DNA of 64,000 nt from Streptomyces sp. CB01201 (GTDB lineage: Bacteria > Actinomycetota > Actinomycetes > Streptomycetales > Streptomycetaceae): positions 124,001 through 188,000 of the forward strand of contig NZ_NNBJ01000002.1 of assembly GCF_002803085.1 (NCBI RefSeq). Direction: 5' to 3'. Of this stretch, positions 50,691 through 59,890 are shown one piece after another. A model generated the notes under the pieces. It saw nothing but the letters and a program-made list of their open reading frames with translations. It was not told the origin of the DNA and searched no databases. Position numbers and translations under genes: made by a program. The stretch's first letter is position 1; every line of letters begins with the position of its first letter.

Positions 50691-51497
50691 TTAGCCCACT
50701 GGCGGCCGGAGACGAAATCCGGTTTCGGGGCCCCGGAGGTAGGGGCGGATGTGGTCCAGGCCGGTGATCGCCAGGGCCAGGGCGTAGAAGGCCGCGCCGA
50801 AGACCAGGGCGTTGGTCAGGACGGCCGGGTAGCCGTGCTGGGCGACGTCCAGGAAGGGGTACGGGTAGCGGGCCGTGGTGCCGGGGGAGAGCAGGGCGCC
50901 GCGGATCAGGGCGAACGCGAAGTACGCCAGTGGGTACAGGAGCCACTGCGCGGCGTGGCGCGGGCGCAGGCCGCCGGGGCGGGTCAGGAGCAGCCAGTCC
51001 AGGAGCACGCCGAGGGGCGTGACCGTGTGCAGGAGCTGGTTGGAGACCGTGCGCCAGCCGGTCACGGCCACCGCCTGGTCGCCCGTCATCGAGAAGCCGC
51101 TGGAGCTGTTCGCCAGAACCAGGTGGTAGACCAGGCCGGTGATCGAGATATAGAGGAGCACGCCTCCGGTGACCCGGGCCTGGAGCGGGGGCCGGCCCCG
51201 CCAGGCGCGTACCGCCGACCAGCCGAAGGCGAGGGCCACCAGCACGTTCGACTGGATCGTGAAGTAGCTCAGGACGCGCAGGGGGCTGCCCATCAGCAGG
51301 TCGATCACGATGCCGGTCACCGCCGCCGCGCAGATCAGCGCGCGGAACGCCGCCGCGCAGGGGCGCCGGGTGCGGGGCAGTACGGCGGAGGCGGGGGCGT
51401 CCGCCGTGCCGGTACCGGCCTGGGCGGGCCCGTCCCGCAAGGAGCCGGGCGCCAGGGATGTACGGGGCGAATGAGAGGGAATCCGGTCGTACCGCAT
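50691..51497 (-). CDS. Pr6Pr-family membrane protein
   Basis: A 268-residue multi-helix protein. After a Pro/Arg-rich N-terminus (1-45), six or seven helices appear, with family landmarks YFTIQSNVLVAL (about 80), VSNQLLHTVTPLGVLLDWLL (about 152-171, conserved His) and YPYPFLDVAQHGYP (about 213-226). These match the Pr6Pr/FAR-17a-type membrane proteins, whose role in bacteria is unknown. Start ATG at 51497; the actual start may be later, as the N-terminus is low complexity. Confidence 0.78.
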   Translation of the reverse strand: MRYDRIPSHSPRTSLAPGSLRDGPAQAGTGTADAPASAVLPRTRRPCAAAFRALICAAAVTGIVIDLLMGSPLRVLSYFTIQSNVLVALAFGWSAVRAWRGRPPLQARVTGGVLLYISITGLVYHLVLANSSSGFSMTGDQAVAVTGWRTVSNQLLHTVTPLGVLLDWLLLTRPGGLRPRHAAQWLLYPLAYFAFALIRGALLSPGTTARYPYPFLDVAQHGYPAVLTNALVFGAAFYALALAITGLDHIRPYLRGPETGFRLRPPVG

Positions 51498-51649
51498 GCG
51501 TTCACGGTAGGGGGTCGCCCCCGGGCCCGCCGATACAGGGGGTCAGCCTGCCGGGCGGGGGGAGGCGGGGCAGGGGCGCGCTCGACCAGGGCTCGCCGGT
51601 AACCGGTGAAGGGGGGGCCGCCTGCCCGGGGGCCGGGCACTACCAGCAG

Positions 51650-51742
51650 GGCCCCATCGCCGTCCCATCGCCGTCCCATCGCCGTCCCACCGTCGTCCCA
51701 CCGGCACCGGCACCGGCACCGGCACCGGCACCGACACCGGAA
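51650..51742. repeat. tandem repeats between Pr6Pr and phosphoesterase genes
   Basis: About four copies of a 12-base CCATCGCCGTCC-type unit are followed by about seven GGCACC hexamers. It is non-coding and lies in the gap downstream of the phosphoesterase gene. Confidence 0.85.
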
Positions 51743-51761
51743 CACCACCGGCCGCCGCGTC

Positions 51762-52688
51762 CTACCGCCGCCCCACCAGTGTCAGGAGCGTCGCCTCCGG
51801 GGGGCAGGCGAAGCGGACCGGGGTGTAGCGGTTCGTGCCGCAGCCCGCCGAGACGTGGAGGTAGGCGCGGTTGCCCTCGGCCTCGTGCGTGGACAGGCCC
51901 TTCACGCGGTCGGTGTCCAGGTCGCAGTTGGTGACCAGTGCCCCGTAGAAGGGGATGCACAGCTGGCCGCCGTGGGTGTGGCCGGCCAGGATCAGCGGAT
52001 AACCGTCCGCCGTGAAGGACTCCAGGGAGCGCAGATAGGGCGCGTGGACCACCGCGATCGACAGGTCCGCGCCCGTCTCGGGGCCCCCGGCCACCCGCTC
52101 GTACCGGTCACGCTTGATGTGCGGGTCGTCCAGGCCGGTGAAGGCCAGCTCCATCCCGTCGAGCTTGAGGCGGCCCCGGGCGTTGCTCAGGTTCACCCAG
52201 CCCGCCGAGTCGAAGGCGTCCCGCAGGTCCTCCCACGGGTTGTGCACGACGCCGACGGCCGGCGCGTTGCCGTTGAGCCCGTGCTTGCCCTGCGCCTTCT
52301 CGAAGAGGTACCGGGCGGGGTTGCGCAGCTTCGGGCCGTAGTAGTCGTTGGAACCGAAGACGTAGACGCCGGGGAACTCCATCAGGGGGCCGAGCGCGTC
52401 GAGCGCCTCGGGGACGCCCTCCGGGTCGGACAGGTTGTCCCCGGTGTTCACCACGAAGTCCGGGCGCAGGCCCGCGAGCGACTGCAGCCACGCCCGCTTC
52501 TTGCGCTGGCCGGACACCATGTGGATGTCCGAGACCTGGAGCACGCGCAACGGGCGTGCCCCCGGCGGCAGCACGGGCACCGTCACCCGGCGCAGCCGGA
52601 ACGATCTCACCTCGAAGCCGGCCGCATAGGCGAGACCGGCGGCCCCGACCGCCGTGATACCCAAGGGAATTCCGTATCGCGCGCGCAT
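51762..52688 (-). CDS. membrane-anchored metallophosphoesterase
   Basis: A 308-residue calcineurin-like phosphoesterase of the YkuE/YaeI type. The N-terminal helix (YGIPLGITAVGAAGLAYAAG) is a signal anchor. Metal motifs: SDIHM (about 54-58), NTGDNL (about 81-86), GSNDYY (about 112), VVHAPY and AGHTHGGQ (about 236-243). Homologues cleave nucleotide or lipid phosphates at the membrane. Upstream is the divergent GatB/YqeY gene. Its place beside gatB/yqeY and the penicillin-binding protein fits the conserved Streptomyces order. Confidence 0.88.
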   Translation of the reverse strand: MRARYGIPLGITAVGAAGLAYAAGFEVRSFRLRRVTVPVLPPGARPLRVLQVSDIHMVSGQRKKRAWLQSLAGLRPDFVVNTGDNLSDPEGVPEALDALGPLMEFPGVYVFGSNDYYGPKLRNPARYLFEKAQGKHGLNGNAPAVGVVHNPWEDLRDAFDSAGWVNLSNARGRLKLDGMELAFTGLDDPHIKRDRYERVAGGPETGADLSIAVVHAPYLRSLESFTADGYPLILAGHTHGGQLCIPFYGALVTNCDLDTDRVKGLSTHEAEGNRAYLHVSAGCGTNRYTPVRFACPPEATLLTLVGRR

Positions 52689-52766
52689 ACGTCCATCGTC
52701 GCAGACCTGGCGGCGGCGGCATTAATCGGCGGGCGGGCAGCCCACCGCACCTGACACACTGGGGAC

Positions 52767-53231
52767 ATGACCACGCTCAAGGCCCGACTCAAGGACGACC
52801 TCACCACCGCCATGAAGGCGCGCGACGAACTCCGCTCGTCCACGCTCCGGCTGACCCTCACCGCCGTCGCCAAGGAAGAGGTCGCCGGCACGGCCGCGCG
52901 TGAGCTCTCCGACGACGAGGTCCTCAAGGTGATCGCCAAGGAGGCGAAGAAGCGCCGCGAGGCCGCCGAGGCCTTCGACAAGGGCGGTCGCGCCGAGTCC
53001 GCCGCCCGTGAGCTGGCCGAGGGCGAGATCCTCGACGCGTACCTGCCCAAGCAGCTCTCCGACGACGAGCTCGCGGCCATCGTCGCCGCCGCCGTCGACG
53101 AGGCGAAGGCCGCCGGCGCCGAGGGGCCCCGCGCGATGGGTGCCGTCATGAAGATCGTGAACCCGAAGGTGGCCGGTCTCGCCGACGGCGGCCGCGTCGC
53201 CGCCGCCGTGAAGCAGCGCCTCGCAGGCTGA
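52767..53231 (+). CDS. GatB/YqeY domain protein
   Basis: A 154-residue soluble protein of the YqeY family. It starts TTLKARLKDDLTTAMKARDE, has ELAEGEILDAYLPKQLSDDE (about 91-110), and a C-terminal helical half with GAVMKIVNPKVAG, shared with the tRNA-binding tail of the amidotransferase subunit GatB. A tRNA-related role is inferred for the family but not shown. ATG 79 bp from the divergent phosphoesterase start. A strong two-way terminator follows. Confidence 0.9.
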   Translation: MTTLKARLKDDLTTAMKARDELRSSTLRLTLTAVAKEEVAGTAARELSDDEVLKVIAKEAKKRREAAEAFDKGGRAESAARELAEGEILDAYLPKQLSDDELAAIVAAAVDEAKAAGAEGPRAMGAVMKIVNPKVAGLADGGRVAAAVKQRLAG

Positions 53232-53243
53232 GCCGGAGTACGC

Positions 53244-53287
53244 GGAAAGGGGCGCCCCGGGATTCATCTCCCGGGGCGCCCCTTTCC
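53244..53287. terminator. bidirectional terminator between GatB/YqeY and penicillin-binding protein genes
   Basis: A perfect 19-bp stem (GGAAAGGGGCGCCCCGGGA and its complement) and 6-base loop, serving the convergent genes. Next to it (53288-53335) a CCCGTATCCAGAACCTGCGCGCG block occurs twice, followed by CTGCTA triplicated at the end of the penicillin-binding protein gene. Confidence 0.9.
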
Positions 53288-53352
53288 CGTATCCAGAACC
53301 TGCGCGCGTGCCCGTATCCAGAACCTGCGCGCGGCCGCTGCTACTGCTACTG

Positions 53353-55632
53353 CTACTGCGGCCAGCCGCCCGAGTCGCCGCCCACCACGCCCGGCGGGAG
53401 GGAGATGCCGGGGAAGGGGTCCTGGCCGCCGCGGCCCGGGGGCTTGTTGTCGCCGCCCGGCTTCGGCTTGTGCTTGCCCTTGTTCTTGCTCTTGTCGCCG
53501 TTGTTGCCCTGGCCCCCGGCCGTCGTCGTCGGGTCTCCGGCCGGCTTCTGGCCGCCGCCGTTGTCGGGGATGTTGACGTTGACGAAGGGCGCCGAGTTCT
53601 GGCCCTGGAGTGCGCCGGTCACCGCGTCCCGCCAGATGGGGCCGGGGACCTGGCCACCGTAGACCTGCTCCTGGAACTGGCCGCCGATGGTGATGTTGTT
53701 CATCTCGACCCGCTGGGAGGGGCTGCCGACCCAGACCGCGGCCGACAGGTTCGAGGTGTAGCCGACGAACCAGGCGTTCTTGCGGCCGTCGGTGGTACCC
53801 GTCTTGCCCGCGTTGTCGCGGTCCTTGAGACCGGCCTCGGCACCGGTACCGGAGTCGACCACGCCGCGCAGCAGCGTGTTGATGCTGTCCGCGGTGTTCT
53901 GCGACATCGCCTGCGAGCAGGCGGACTTCGGCACCGGCAGCGGCGAGCCGTCCACCTTCTTGATGGACTCGATGGCGATCGGCGTGCAGTACGTGCCCCG
54001 GTTGGCGAAGGCCGCGTACGCGGAGGCCATCGTCAGCGGCGACATACCGGTGGATCCCAGCGTCAGCGCCGAGGGCACCATGGGGAGCCTCTCGCCGTTG
54101 CCCTGGATGACCTTCAGCTTGTCCGCCATCTGGGAGACGGGGCACATGCCGATGTCACCGAGCATCTGCACGAAGTACGTGTTGACCGACTTGGCCATCG
54201 CGTCCTTGAGCGAGAACGGACCGACCTCGGACTCGTTCTCGTTCTCCAGGTGGTACGGCTGCGGCTTGCCGTCGTTGACCCACGGCTTGCTGCTGTTGCA
54301 CGTCTGGACGTTCGGGTAGTCCATCTCGTACGGCGCGGAATACTGCTGGGTCGGCGGCTTGCCGCCCTCGATCGCGGCCGCGGCCAGGAACGGCTTGAAG
54401 GTCGATCCGACCGGGAAGCCGTAATTGGACCCGCCCATCTGGCGGTTGACCGAGAAGTTGATCTGCGTCTCGGTGTCCCCGAAGCCGTACGGCCTCGACT
54501 GGCCCATCGCGAGGATCTTGCCGCTGCCGGGCTGGACCAGCGTGACGGCCGTCGCGACCGAGTCCTTCTGGTAGACGTGCGCCTTGATCGACTCCTGCGT
54601 CGACTTCTGCGCCTGCGGGTCGAGCGTGGTCTGGACGGTGAGCCCGCCCTGGTTCCAGAGCTTGGCCCGCGCTTCCTTCGTCTTGCCGAAGACCGGGTCG
54701 GACAGGAAGACCTCGCGCACGTAGTCGCAGAAGAAGCCCGCACCCTCGACGGCGGTGATGCAGCCGTTCTTGGGGCGGCTCACGTTCAGCTTGATCGGCT
54801 CTTCCTTGGCCTTGTCGGCCTCGCCCTGCGAGATGTCCTTCATGTCGGCCATCCGCTGGAGCACCGTGTTGCGGCGCTTCTTGGCCTCCTGCGCGTCGTT
54901 GACGGGGTCGTACCGGCTGGGCGACTGCACGATGCCGGCCAGCATCGCCGACTCGTCCAGGGTGAGGTCCTTCGCCGACTTGGAGAAGTAGCGCTTGGCC
55001 GCGGCCTCGATACCGTACGCCTGCTGCCCGAAGAACGTGATGTTGAGGTAGTTCTCCAGGATCTTCTTCTTGCCCAGCTCCTCCTCGACCTGGATCGCGT
55101 ACTTCAGCTCCTTGACCTTGCGGCCGATCGTCTGCTGGGTGGCCTCGGCGACCTTGTCGGGGTCGTCGCCGGCCTCCTCCACGAAGACGTTCTTCACGTA
55201 CTGCTGGGTGAGCGTGGACGCGCCCTGGGCGACGCCGCCGCTGGTCGCGTTCTTGTTCAGCGCGCGCAGGACGCCCTTGGCGTCGATCGCGCCGTGCTCG
55301 TAGAAGCGCGAGTCCTCGATCGCGACGATCGCCTTCTGCATGTACGGGGAGATGTCGGCGAGCGGCACCACGGTGCGGTCGCGCGAGTACACCTGGGCGA
55401 TCGTGCCGCCCTTGTTGTCCAGGATCGTGGTGCGCTGGCTCAGCGGCGGGGTCTTCAGATTGGCCGGGATCTCGTCGAACCCCTCGACCGTGCCCTTGGC
55501 CGCGAGCCCCAGGGCGCCGGCCGCCGGAAGGGCGATTCCGGCGAGCACCGCCCCCGCCAACACACTCACACCGAGGAACTTGGCCGCCTGCTGGGTCCCG
55601 GTCAGGCCTCCGCCCGATCGCTTCATTGCCAT
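53353..55632 (-). CDS. class A penicillin-binding protein (transglycosylase-transpeptidase)
   Basis: A 759-residue bifunctional peptidoglycan synthase. A short cytoplasmic tail and one helix (about 17-45) precede a GT51 domain with IVAIEDSRFYEHGAID (about 109-124, catalytic Glu) and GASTLTQQYVKN (about 147-158). The transpeptidase follows, with Ser in GSTFKPF (about 408), SVN, and KTGTT (about 575). The C-terminus is a Gly/Pro/Lys-rich tail. It is divergent from wblA; in S. coelicolor this neighbour is SCO3580. ATG at 55632 or 55626 are both possible. Acts at the outer membrane face in cell-wall growth or sporulation. Confidence 0.93.
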   Translation of the reverse strand: MAMKRSGGGLTGTQQAAKFLGVSVLAGAVLAGIALPAAGALGLAAKGTVEGFDEIPANLKTPPLSQRTTILDNKGGTIAQVYSRDRTVVPLADISPYMQKAIVAIEDSRFYEHGAIDAKGVLRALNKNATSGGVAQGASTLTQQYVKNVFVEEAGDDPDKVAEATQQTIGRKVKELKYAIQVEEELGKKKILENYLNITFFGQQAYGIEAAAKRYFSKSAKDLTLDESAMLAGIVQSPSRYDPVNDAQEAKKRRNTVLQRMADMKDISQGEADKAKEEPIKLNVSRPKNGCITAVEGAGFFCDYVREVFLSDPVFGKTKEARAKLWNQGGLTVQTTLDPQAQKSTQESIKAHVYQKDSVATAVTLVQPGSGKILAMGQSRPYGFGDTETQINFSVNRQMGGSNYGFPVGSTFKPFLAAAAIEGGKPPTQQYSAPYEMDYPNVQTCNSSKPWVNDGKPQPYHLENENESEVGPFSLKDAMAKSVNTYFVQMLGDIGMCPVSQMADKLKVIQGNGERLPMVPSALTLGSTGMSPLTMASAYAAFANRGTYCTPIAIESIKKVDGSPLPVPKSACSQAMSQNTADSINTLLRGVVDSGTGAEAGLKDRDNAGKTGTTDGRKNAWFVGYTSNLSAAVWVGSPSQRVEMNNITIGGQFQEQVYGGQVPGPIWRDAVTGALQGQNSAPFVNVNIPDNGGGQKPAGDPTTTAGGQGNNGDKSKNKGKHKPKPGGDNKPPGRGGQDPFPGISLPPGVVGGDSGGWPQ

Positions 55633-56048
55633 GGAGGGCAGCCTACGTTCTCAATCGCCGGACACAGGTGAAGGCTCTGGCCTAAGCTGCTCTCAACTGT
55701 CACAGCAGTTCGGCCGCGCATCAAGACCCCGGTCGTGTCAGGAAGTGTTCCGCCGTCCCCGAATCCGGCGAGAACCAGCCCAGTTGATGTCCGATTGCGC
55801 CTCATGCGTCATCCCGTGTCCGTTGCGCCTCAGCTGATACGTCCCATTATTTCGGATTAGTCACGCATGTCCTCGGCTCACTCCGTTGGGTGATCTGCCG
55901 CGTACGCATAGTCCGTTCGGGCCATTCAAGATTGGGCCCGACGGGGGTGTTGCGCTGTGCCCACCTTCCGTAACGTCCTCAACTGGCAGCGGTGAATATG
56001 CCTCTGCCGCCGTGGGGGAGCCTCGATTCGGGAGAGGACGGCGCCGGC
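55633..56048. other. divergent regulatory region between the penicillin-binding protein gene and wblA
   Basis: A 416-bp stretch without a supported gene. In the family it carries the wblA promoter and long leader. An in-frame ATG at 55992 would add 19 residues to WblA but has no ribosome-binding site. I see no clear promoter match. Confidence 0.6.
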
Positions 56049-56417
56049 ATGGGCTGGGTAACCGACTGGAGTGCGCAGGCAGCCTGCCGCACTACCGATC
56101 CGGACGAACTGTTTGTACAGGGTGCAGCGCAGAACAGGGCCAAGGCGGTGTGCACCGGTTGCCCGGTGCGGACCGAGTGCCTGGCCGACGCGCTCGACAA
56201 TCGCGTCGAGTTCGGCGTGTGGGGCGGAATGACGGAACGGGAGCGGCGCGCCCTTTTGCGCAGGCGCCCCACCGTCACGTCGTGGCACCGCCTCTTGGAG
56301 ACCGCGCGCACGGAGTACGAGCGCAGCACGGGAATCCTGCCCGTGTGCGCGGAGGAGGAGTCGGAGTACGACTACCGGCATTCCTTCGGAGACGAGGCGT
56401 TCGCGGCTGCGGGCTGA
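56049..56417 (+). CDS. wblA: WhiB-like regulator WblA
   Basis: A 122-residue WhiB-family [4Fe-4S] protein, a global brake on antibiotic production and a switch in sporulation. It begins MGWVTDWSAQAACRTTDPDE, with Cys in AACR and three more in VCTGCPVRTEC, the four cluster ligands, then GVWGGMTERERRAL (the WhiB turn) and a basic RRRPTVTSW. These match WblA (SCO3579 in S. coelicolor) almost word for word up to about residue 90. The acidic tail (CAEEESEYDYRHSF) varies between species. The ATG at 56049 was chosen for GGAGAGG upstream. Its presence bears on the nearby biosynthetic locus, since WblA often represses such genes. Confidence 0.93.
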   Translation: MGWVTDWSAQAACRTTDPDELFVQGAAQNRAKAVCTGCPVRTECLADALDNRVEFGVWGGMTERERRALLRRRPTVTSWHRLLETARTEYERSTGILPVCAEEESEYDYRHSFGDEAFAAAG

Positions 56418-56760
56418 CGTCGTGCAAAAGGTGCATGAGATGCACGAGATGCATGAGATGCATGAGATGTACGTGGCTGTGCCCGCCGGCTGACGCGCCT
56501 GGGGTGCACGTGGTTGACGTGGCTGATGTGCACGGCCCCGGGGCGTACCTGGCTACGGGCTGAGGTGCGCGCGCGTTGTGTACGTGGCCGACTGTGGCCG
56601 TCGGCTGACGAGCGACGAGCGACGAGTGCCGGCTGCCGCTCTGGGCTGCTGCTGCGGGCCGACGGCGCCGGGGATTCGGGCCCCGGCGATGCTGGCCCGT
56701 TGATTCAGGCCCGTTGATTCAGTCCCGCCGATTCGGGCAGCTCCGGTCGGGCTCGTTGAT
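56418..56760. repeat. 343-bp intergenic region with short tandem repeats
   Basis: ATGCATGAG-type 9-10-base units repeat four or five times at about 56430-56475, and GTTGATTCAGGC-type units occur at about 56699-56765. No gene is supported. Confidence 0.65.
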
Positions 56761-58185
56761 TCAGGCAGAGCCGACCGGAGATCCACCGGCCGCGAGCCGG
56801 TCCCCGATGGTCCGCAGCCCCGCGAGGTCGTGCACATCGCCCGGCAGGGCGGCCACTTCGGCGACCCTGACCTCGGGGTGGAGCGCGGCGAAACGCTCGC
56901 GCGTCCGCTGCTCACGCGCGAGCACCTGCATGCGCTCGGCATGCAGCCGCAGCAGTCCTGCGGTCAGCCGCTCGACGGAATCGTCCGCCGACGGGGCATG
57001 ATGCACGGACTCGGACAGCCCGGGCGTCTCTACGGGCCCGGCGGTCTTGTCGGGCTCGACGTCCTTGCTGTTCTTGCTGTTCTTGACGGTCTTGCTGTTC
57101 TTGACGGTCTGGGCGGCTTCGGGAGAGGAAACACTGGAGCCACGACCTCCAGCCTTCCCGCCCTCCTGATCCACAATGCCGCGTTCGTCAAGATTTTCGG
57201 CACGCTTTTCTTCAGGGTCTTCCGTGGACTCCACGCGACCCTCCTCCGGGGCCTCCTCCAGGCTCTCCGCGGCGGCCAAAGCACGCTCGGCCGAGAGGCG
57301 CGCGGCGGCGCTGCCGTGCACACGGTTCAGTACGAGCCCGGCCAGCGGCATGTCGTCGGCGGCCAGCCGCTCCACGAAGTACGCCGCCTCGCGCAGCGCG
57401 TCCCGCTCGGGCGCGGCGACGACGAGGAACGCGGTGCCGGGTGCCTGGAGCAGCCGATAGGTGGCATCGGCCCTGGTCCGGAAGCCGCCGAACATCGTGT
57501 CCATGGCCGCCACGAAGGTCTGCACGTCGTGCAGGAACGGTCCGCCCAGTAGCTTGCCGAGCGTGCCGGTCATCATCGACATGCCGACGTTGAGGAACTT
57601 CATCCCGGCCCGGCCGCCCATCTTCGCGGGCGCCATGAGCAGCTTGATGAACTTGCCGTCGAGGAACGAACCGAGCCGCTTGGGCGCGTCCAGGAAGTCG
57701 AGCGCGGAGCGCGACGGCGGGGTGTCCACCACGATCAGGTCCCACTCGTCCCTGGCCCGCAGCTGCCCCAGCTTCTCCATCGCCATGTACTCCTGCGTGC
57801 CCGCGAAGCCGGCCGACAGGGACTGGTAGAACGGGTTGGTCAAGATCGCTTTGGCCCGCTCGGGATCCGCGTGCGCCTCGACGATCTCGTCGAACGTCCG
57901 CTTCATGTCGAGCATCATGGCGTGCAGTTCGCCCTCGCCCTCGACGTCCTTGACCCGGCGCGGGGTGTTGTCGAGCGAGTCGATGCCCATGGACTGGGCG
58001 AGCCTGCGGGCCGGGTCGATGGTGAGCACCACGACCTTCCGGCCCCGCTCCGCGGCCCGAACTCCCAGTGCGGCAGCGGTAGTTGTCTTGCCGACCCCGC
58101 CCGAGCCGCAGCACACGATGATGCGGGTGCCCGCATCGTCGAGCAGCGGATCGATCGCCAGTGCCCCGGCCGCGTCCACCGTCAC
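56761..58185 (-). CDS. ArsA-like anion-transporting ATPase, second gene of pair, with repeat insertion
   Basis: A 474-residue ArsA/GET3-type ATPase. P-loop CGSGGVGKTTTAA (about 26-38), VLTIDPARRLAQ (switch, about 55-66), LIVVDTPPSRSALDFL (about 150-165), and the late LVLNRVHG. An insertion of about 90 residues, acidic then TVKNSKTVKNSKNSKD repeats, separates the conserved halves near residue 320-410. Such pairs lie beside wblA in all Streptomyces I recall. They may handle cluster assembly or membrane-protein delivery rather than arsenite. No arsenic genes are near. Overlaps its partner by 4 bp. Confidence 0.9.
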   Translation of the reverse strand: MTVDAAGALAIDPLLDDAGTRIIVCCGSGGVGKTTTAAALGVRAAERGRKVVVLTIDPARRLAQSMGIDSLDNTPRRVKDVEGEGELHAMMLDMKRTFDEIVEAHADPERAKAILTNPFYQSLSAGFAGTQEYMAMEKLGQLRARDEWDLIVVDTPPSRSALDFLDAPKRLGSFLDGKFIKLLMAPAKMGGRAGMKFLNVGMSMMTGTLGKLLGGPFLHDVQTFVAAMDTMFGGFRTRADATYRLLQAPGTAFLVVAAPERDALREAAYFVERLAADDMPLAGLVLNRVHGSAAARLSAERALAAAESLEEAPEEGRVESTEDPEEKRAENLDERGIVDQEGGKAGGRGSSVSSPEAAQTVKNSKTVKNSKNSKDVEPDKTAGPVETPGLSESVHHAPSADDSVERLTAGLLRLHAERMQVLAREQRTRERFAALHPEVRVAEVAALPGDVHDLAGLRTIGDRLAAGGSPVGSA

Positions 58186-59144
58186 TCACCCACCCCGAGC
58201 TCGCGCAGTTCCGAAGCCAGGCGGTAGAGCCCGGCCAGGTCCATTCCCTCACCGATCAACGGCAGTTCGTACGTGGTAAGTCCCAACGTGCCCAGAACCG
58301 CGCGCTGTTCACGCTCCAGCTCGACCCGCTCGGCATGTTCCGCCGCCTGTTCCAGGAGCGGCGTCACCAGCTTCGCCGAACCGGTCACCCCGGCCCGGGT
58401 CAGCGTCTTGGCGACCTCCTTGCGCCGGTCGCCGGTGACCGCGCGTACCGCCGCCTCGTCCAGGACGTGCGGGCGGACCATGTTCACGATGACCTTGCCG
58501 ACCGGCAGCTCGGCCCCGCGCAGCTCGGCGATCCCGTCCACCGTCTCCTGGACCGGCATCTCCTCAAGGAGCGTCACCAAGTGCACTGCCGTTTCGGGGG
58601 ACTTGAGGACGCGCATGACGGCCTGTGCCTGATTGTGTATCGGGCCGATCTTCGCCAGGCCCGCCACCTCGTCGTTCACGTTCAGGAAACGGGTGATGCG
58701 CCCGGTGGGCGGCGCGTCCATCACGACGTAGTCGTACGCGTACGCGCCCTGCTTGTTCTTGCGGCGCACCGCCTCGCACGCCTTGCCGGTCAGGAGCACG
58801 TCCCGCACCCCCGGCGCGATGGTGGTCGCGAAGTCGATCGCGCCGAGCTTCTTCAGCGCCCGGCCCGCACCGCCCAGCTTGTAGAACATCTGGAGGTAGT
58901 CGAGGAGCGCCCGTTCCGCGTCGATGGCCAGTGCGTACACCTCCCCGCCACCGGGCGCCACCGCGATCTTGCGCTCCTCGTACGGAAAGGCTTCCGTCTC
59001 GAAGAGCTGCGCGATGCCCTGTCTGCCCTCGACCTCGACGAGGAGCGTGCGCCTGCCCTCCGTCGCGAGGGCGAGCGCGAGTGCTGCGGCGACCGTGGTC
59101 TTGCCGGTACCGCCCTTGCCGCTGACGACCTGGAGCCTGCTCAC
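58182..59144 (-). CDS. ArsA-like anion-transporting ATPase, first gene of pair
   Basis: A 320-residue ATPase starting MSRLQVVSGKGGTGKTTVAA, with a P-loop at residues 9-18, the YDYVVMDAPPTGRITRFL segment (about 134-151) and VNMVRPHVL. It is transcribed before the longer partner with a four-base overlap. The two may form a heterodimer like the two halves of ArsA. The conserved wblA linkage suggests a regulatory or iron-sulfur related role, which is inference. Confidence 0.9.
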   Translation of the reverse strand: MSRLQVVSGKGGTGKTTVAAALALALATEGRRTLLVEVEGRQGIAQLFETEAFPYEERKIAVAPGGGEVYALAIDAERALLDYLQMFYKLGGAGRALKKLGAIDFATTIAPGVRDVLLTGKACEAVRRKNKQGAYAYDYVVMDAPPTGRITRFLNVNDEVAGLAKIGPIHNQAQAVMRVLKSPETAVHLVTLLEEMPVQETVDGIAELRGAELPVGKVIVNMVRPHVLDEAAVRAVTGDRRKEVAKTLTRAGVTGSAKLVTPLLEQAAEHAERVELEREQRAVLGTLGLTTYELPLIGEGMDLAGLYRLASELRELGVGE

Positions 59145-59264
59145 ACCTTCGAGCCTAACCAGTCCACCGGCGACCTACGCATGTGGTCCACCCAGGACCT
59201 GCGTATGTGGCTCGCGTAAGGAGGCCGCGCGAGGGGGTGGCGGCCAGCGGCTACAGTCGGGCCC

Positions 59265-59426
59265 ATGACCAAGTGGGAATACGCGACCGTGCCCCTTCTC
59301 GTGCACGCGACCAAGCAGATTCTGGACACCTGGGGCGAGGACGGCTGGGAGCTTGTCCAGGTCGTCCCCGGGCCGAACAACCCCGAGCAGCTGGTGGCCT
59401 ACCTGAAGCGGGAGAAGCAGGCATGA
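59265..59426 (+). CDS. DUF4177-type small protein
   Basis: A 53-residue protein: MTKWEYATVPLL, WGEDGWELVQVV and AYLKREKQA. This small alpha/beta pattern (KWEY...GWELV) is the DUF4177 family. It overlaps the start of the RidA gene by four bases (ATGA), so the pair is co-translated. Function unknown. The pair is conserved in this chromosomal context. Confidence 0.85.
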   Translation: MTKWEYATVPLLVHATKQILDTWGEDGWELVQVVPGPNNPEQLVAYLKREKQA

Positions 59427-59890
59427 GCGCCGTCGAGGCCAAGCTGGCGGAACTGGGCCTGACCCTCCCGTCGGTCGTCCCGCCGCTCGCCGCTTACCAG
59501 CCCGCCGTGCGGTCCGGGGCGTACGTGTACACCGCCGGCCAGCTCCCCATGGTGGAGGGCAAGCTGCCCGTCACCGGCAAGGTCGGCGCCGAGGTGACCG
59601 CGGATGAGGCCAAGGAACTGGCCGCCACCTGCGCCCTCAACGCGCTCGCCGCGGTCAAGTCCGTCGTGGGCGACCTGGACCGTATCGCGCGCGTCGTGAA
59701 GGTCGTCGGCTTCGTGGCCTCCGCCCCCGACTTCACCGGGCAGCCCGGTGTCATCAACGGCGCCAGCGAACTCCTCGGTGCCGTCCTCGGCGACAAGGGC
59801 GTGCACGCCCGCAGCGCCGTCGGCGTCGCGGTGCTGCCCCTGGACGCGCCGGTCGAGGTCGAGATCCAGGTGGAGCTCGTCCAGGACTGA
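59423..59890 (+). CDS. RidA-family protein (enamine/imine deaminase fold)
   Basis: A 155-residue YjgF/RidA-type protein with a 10-residue N-terminal extension. YVYTAGQLPM (about 34-43), a central CALNALAAVKSVVG and the C-terminal RSAVGVAVLPLDAPVEVEIQ are visible. The standard RidA Arg in the active site is replaced or shifted, so it may belong to the YjgH/Rid-other groups. Likely housekeeping. Coupled to the DUF4177 gene. Confidence 0.88.
   Translation: MSAVEAKLAELGLTLPSVVPPLAAYQPAVRSGAYVYTAGQLPMVEGKLPVTGKVGAEVTADEAKELAATCALNALAAVKSVVGDLDRIARVVKVVGFVASAPDFTGQPGVINGASELLGAVLGDKGVHARSAVGVAVLPLDAPVEVEIQVELVQD

Noticed and set aside
56761..59144. Arsenite efflux function for the ArsA-like pair
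   Set aside because: No arsB, arsC or arsR nearby, and the location beside wblA is conserved independently of arsenic genes.
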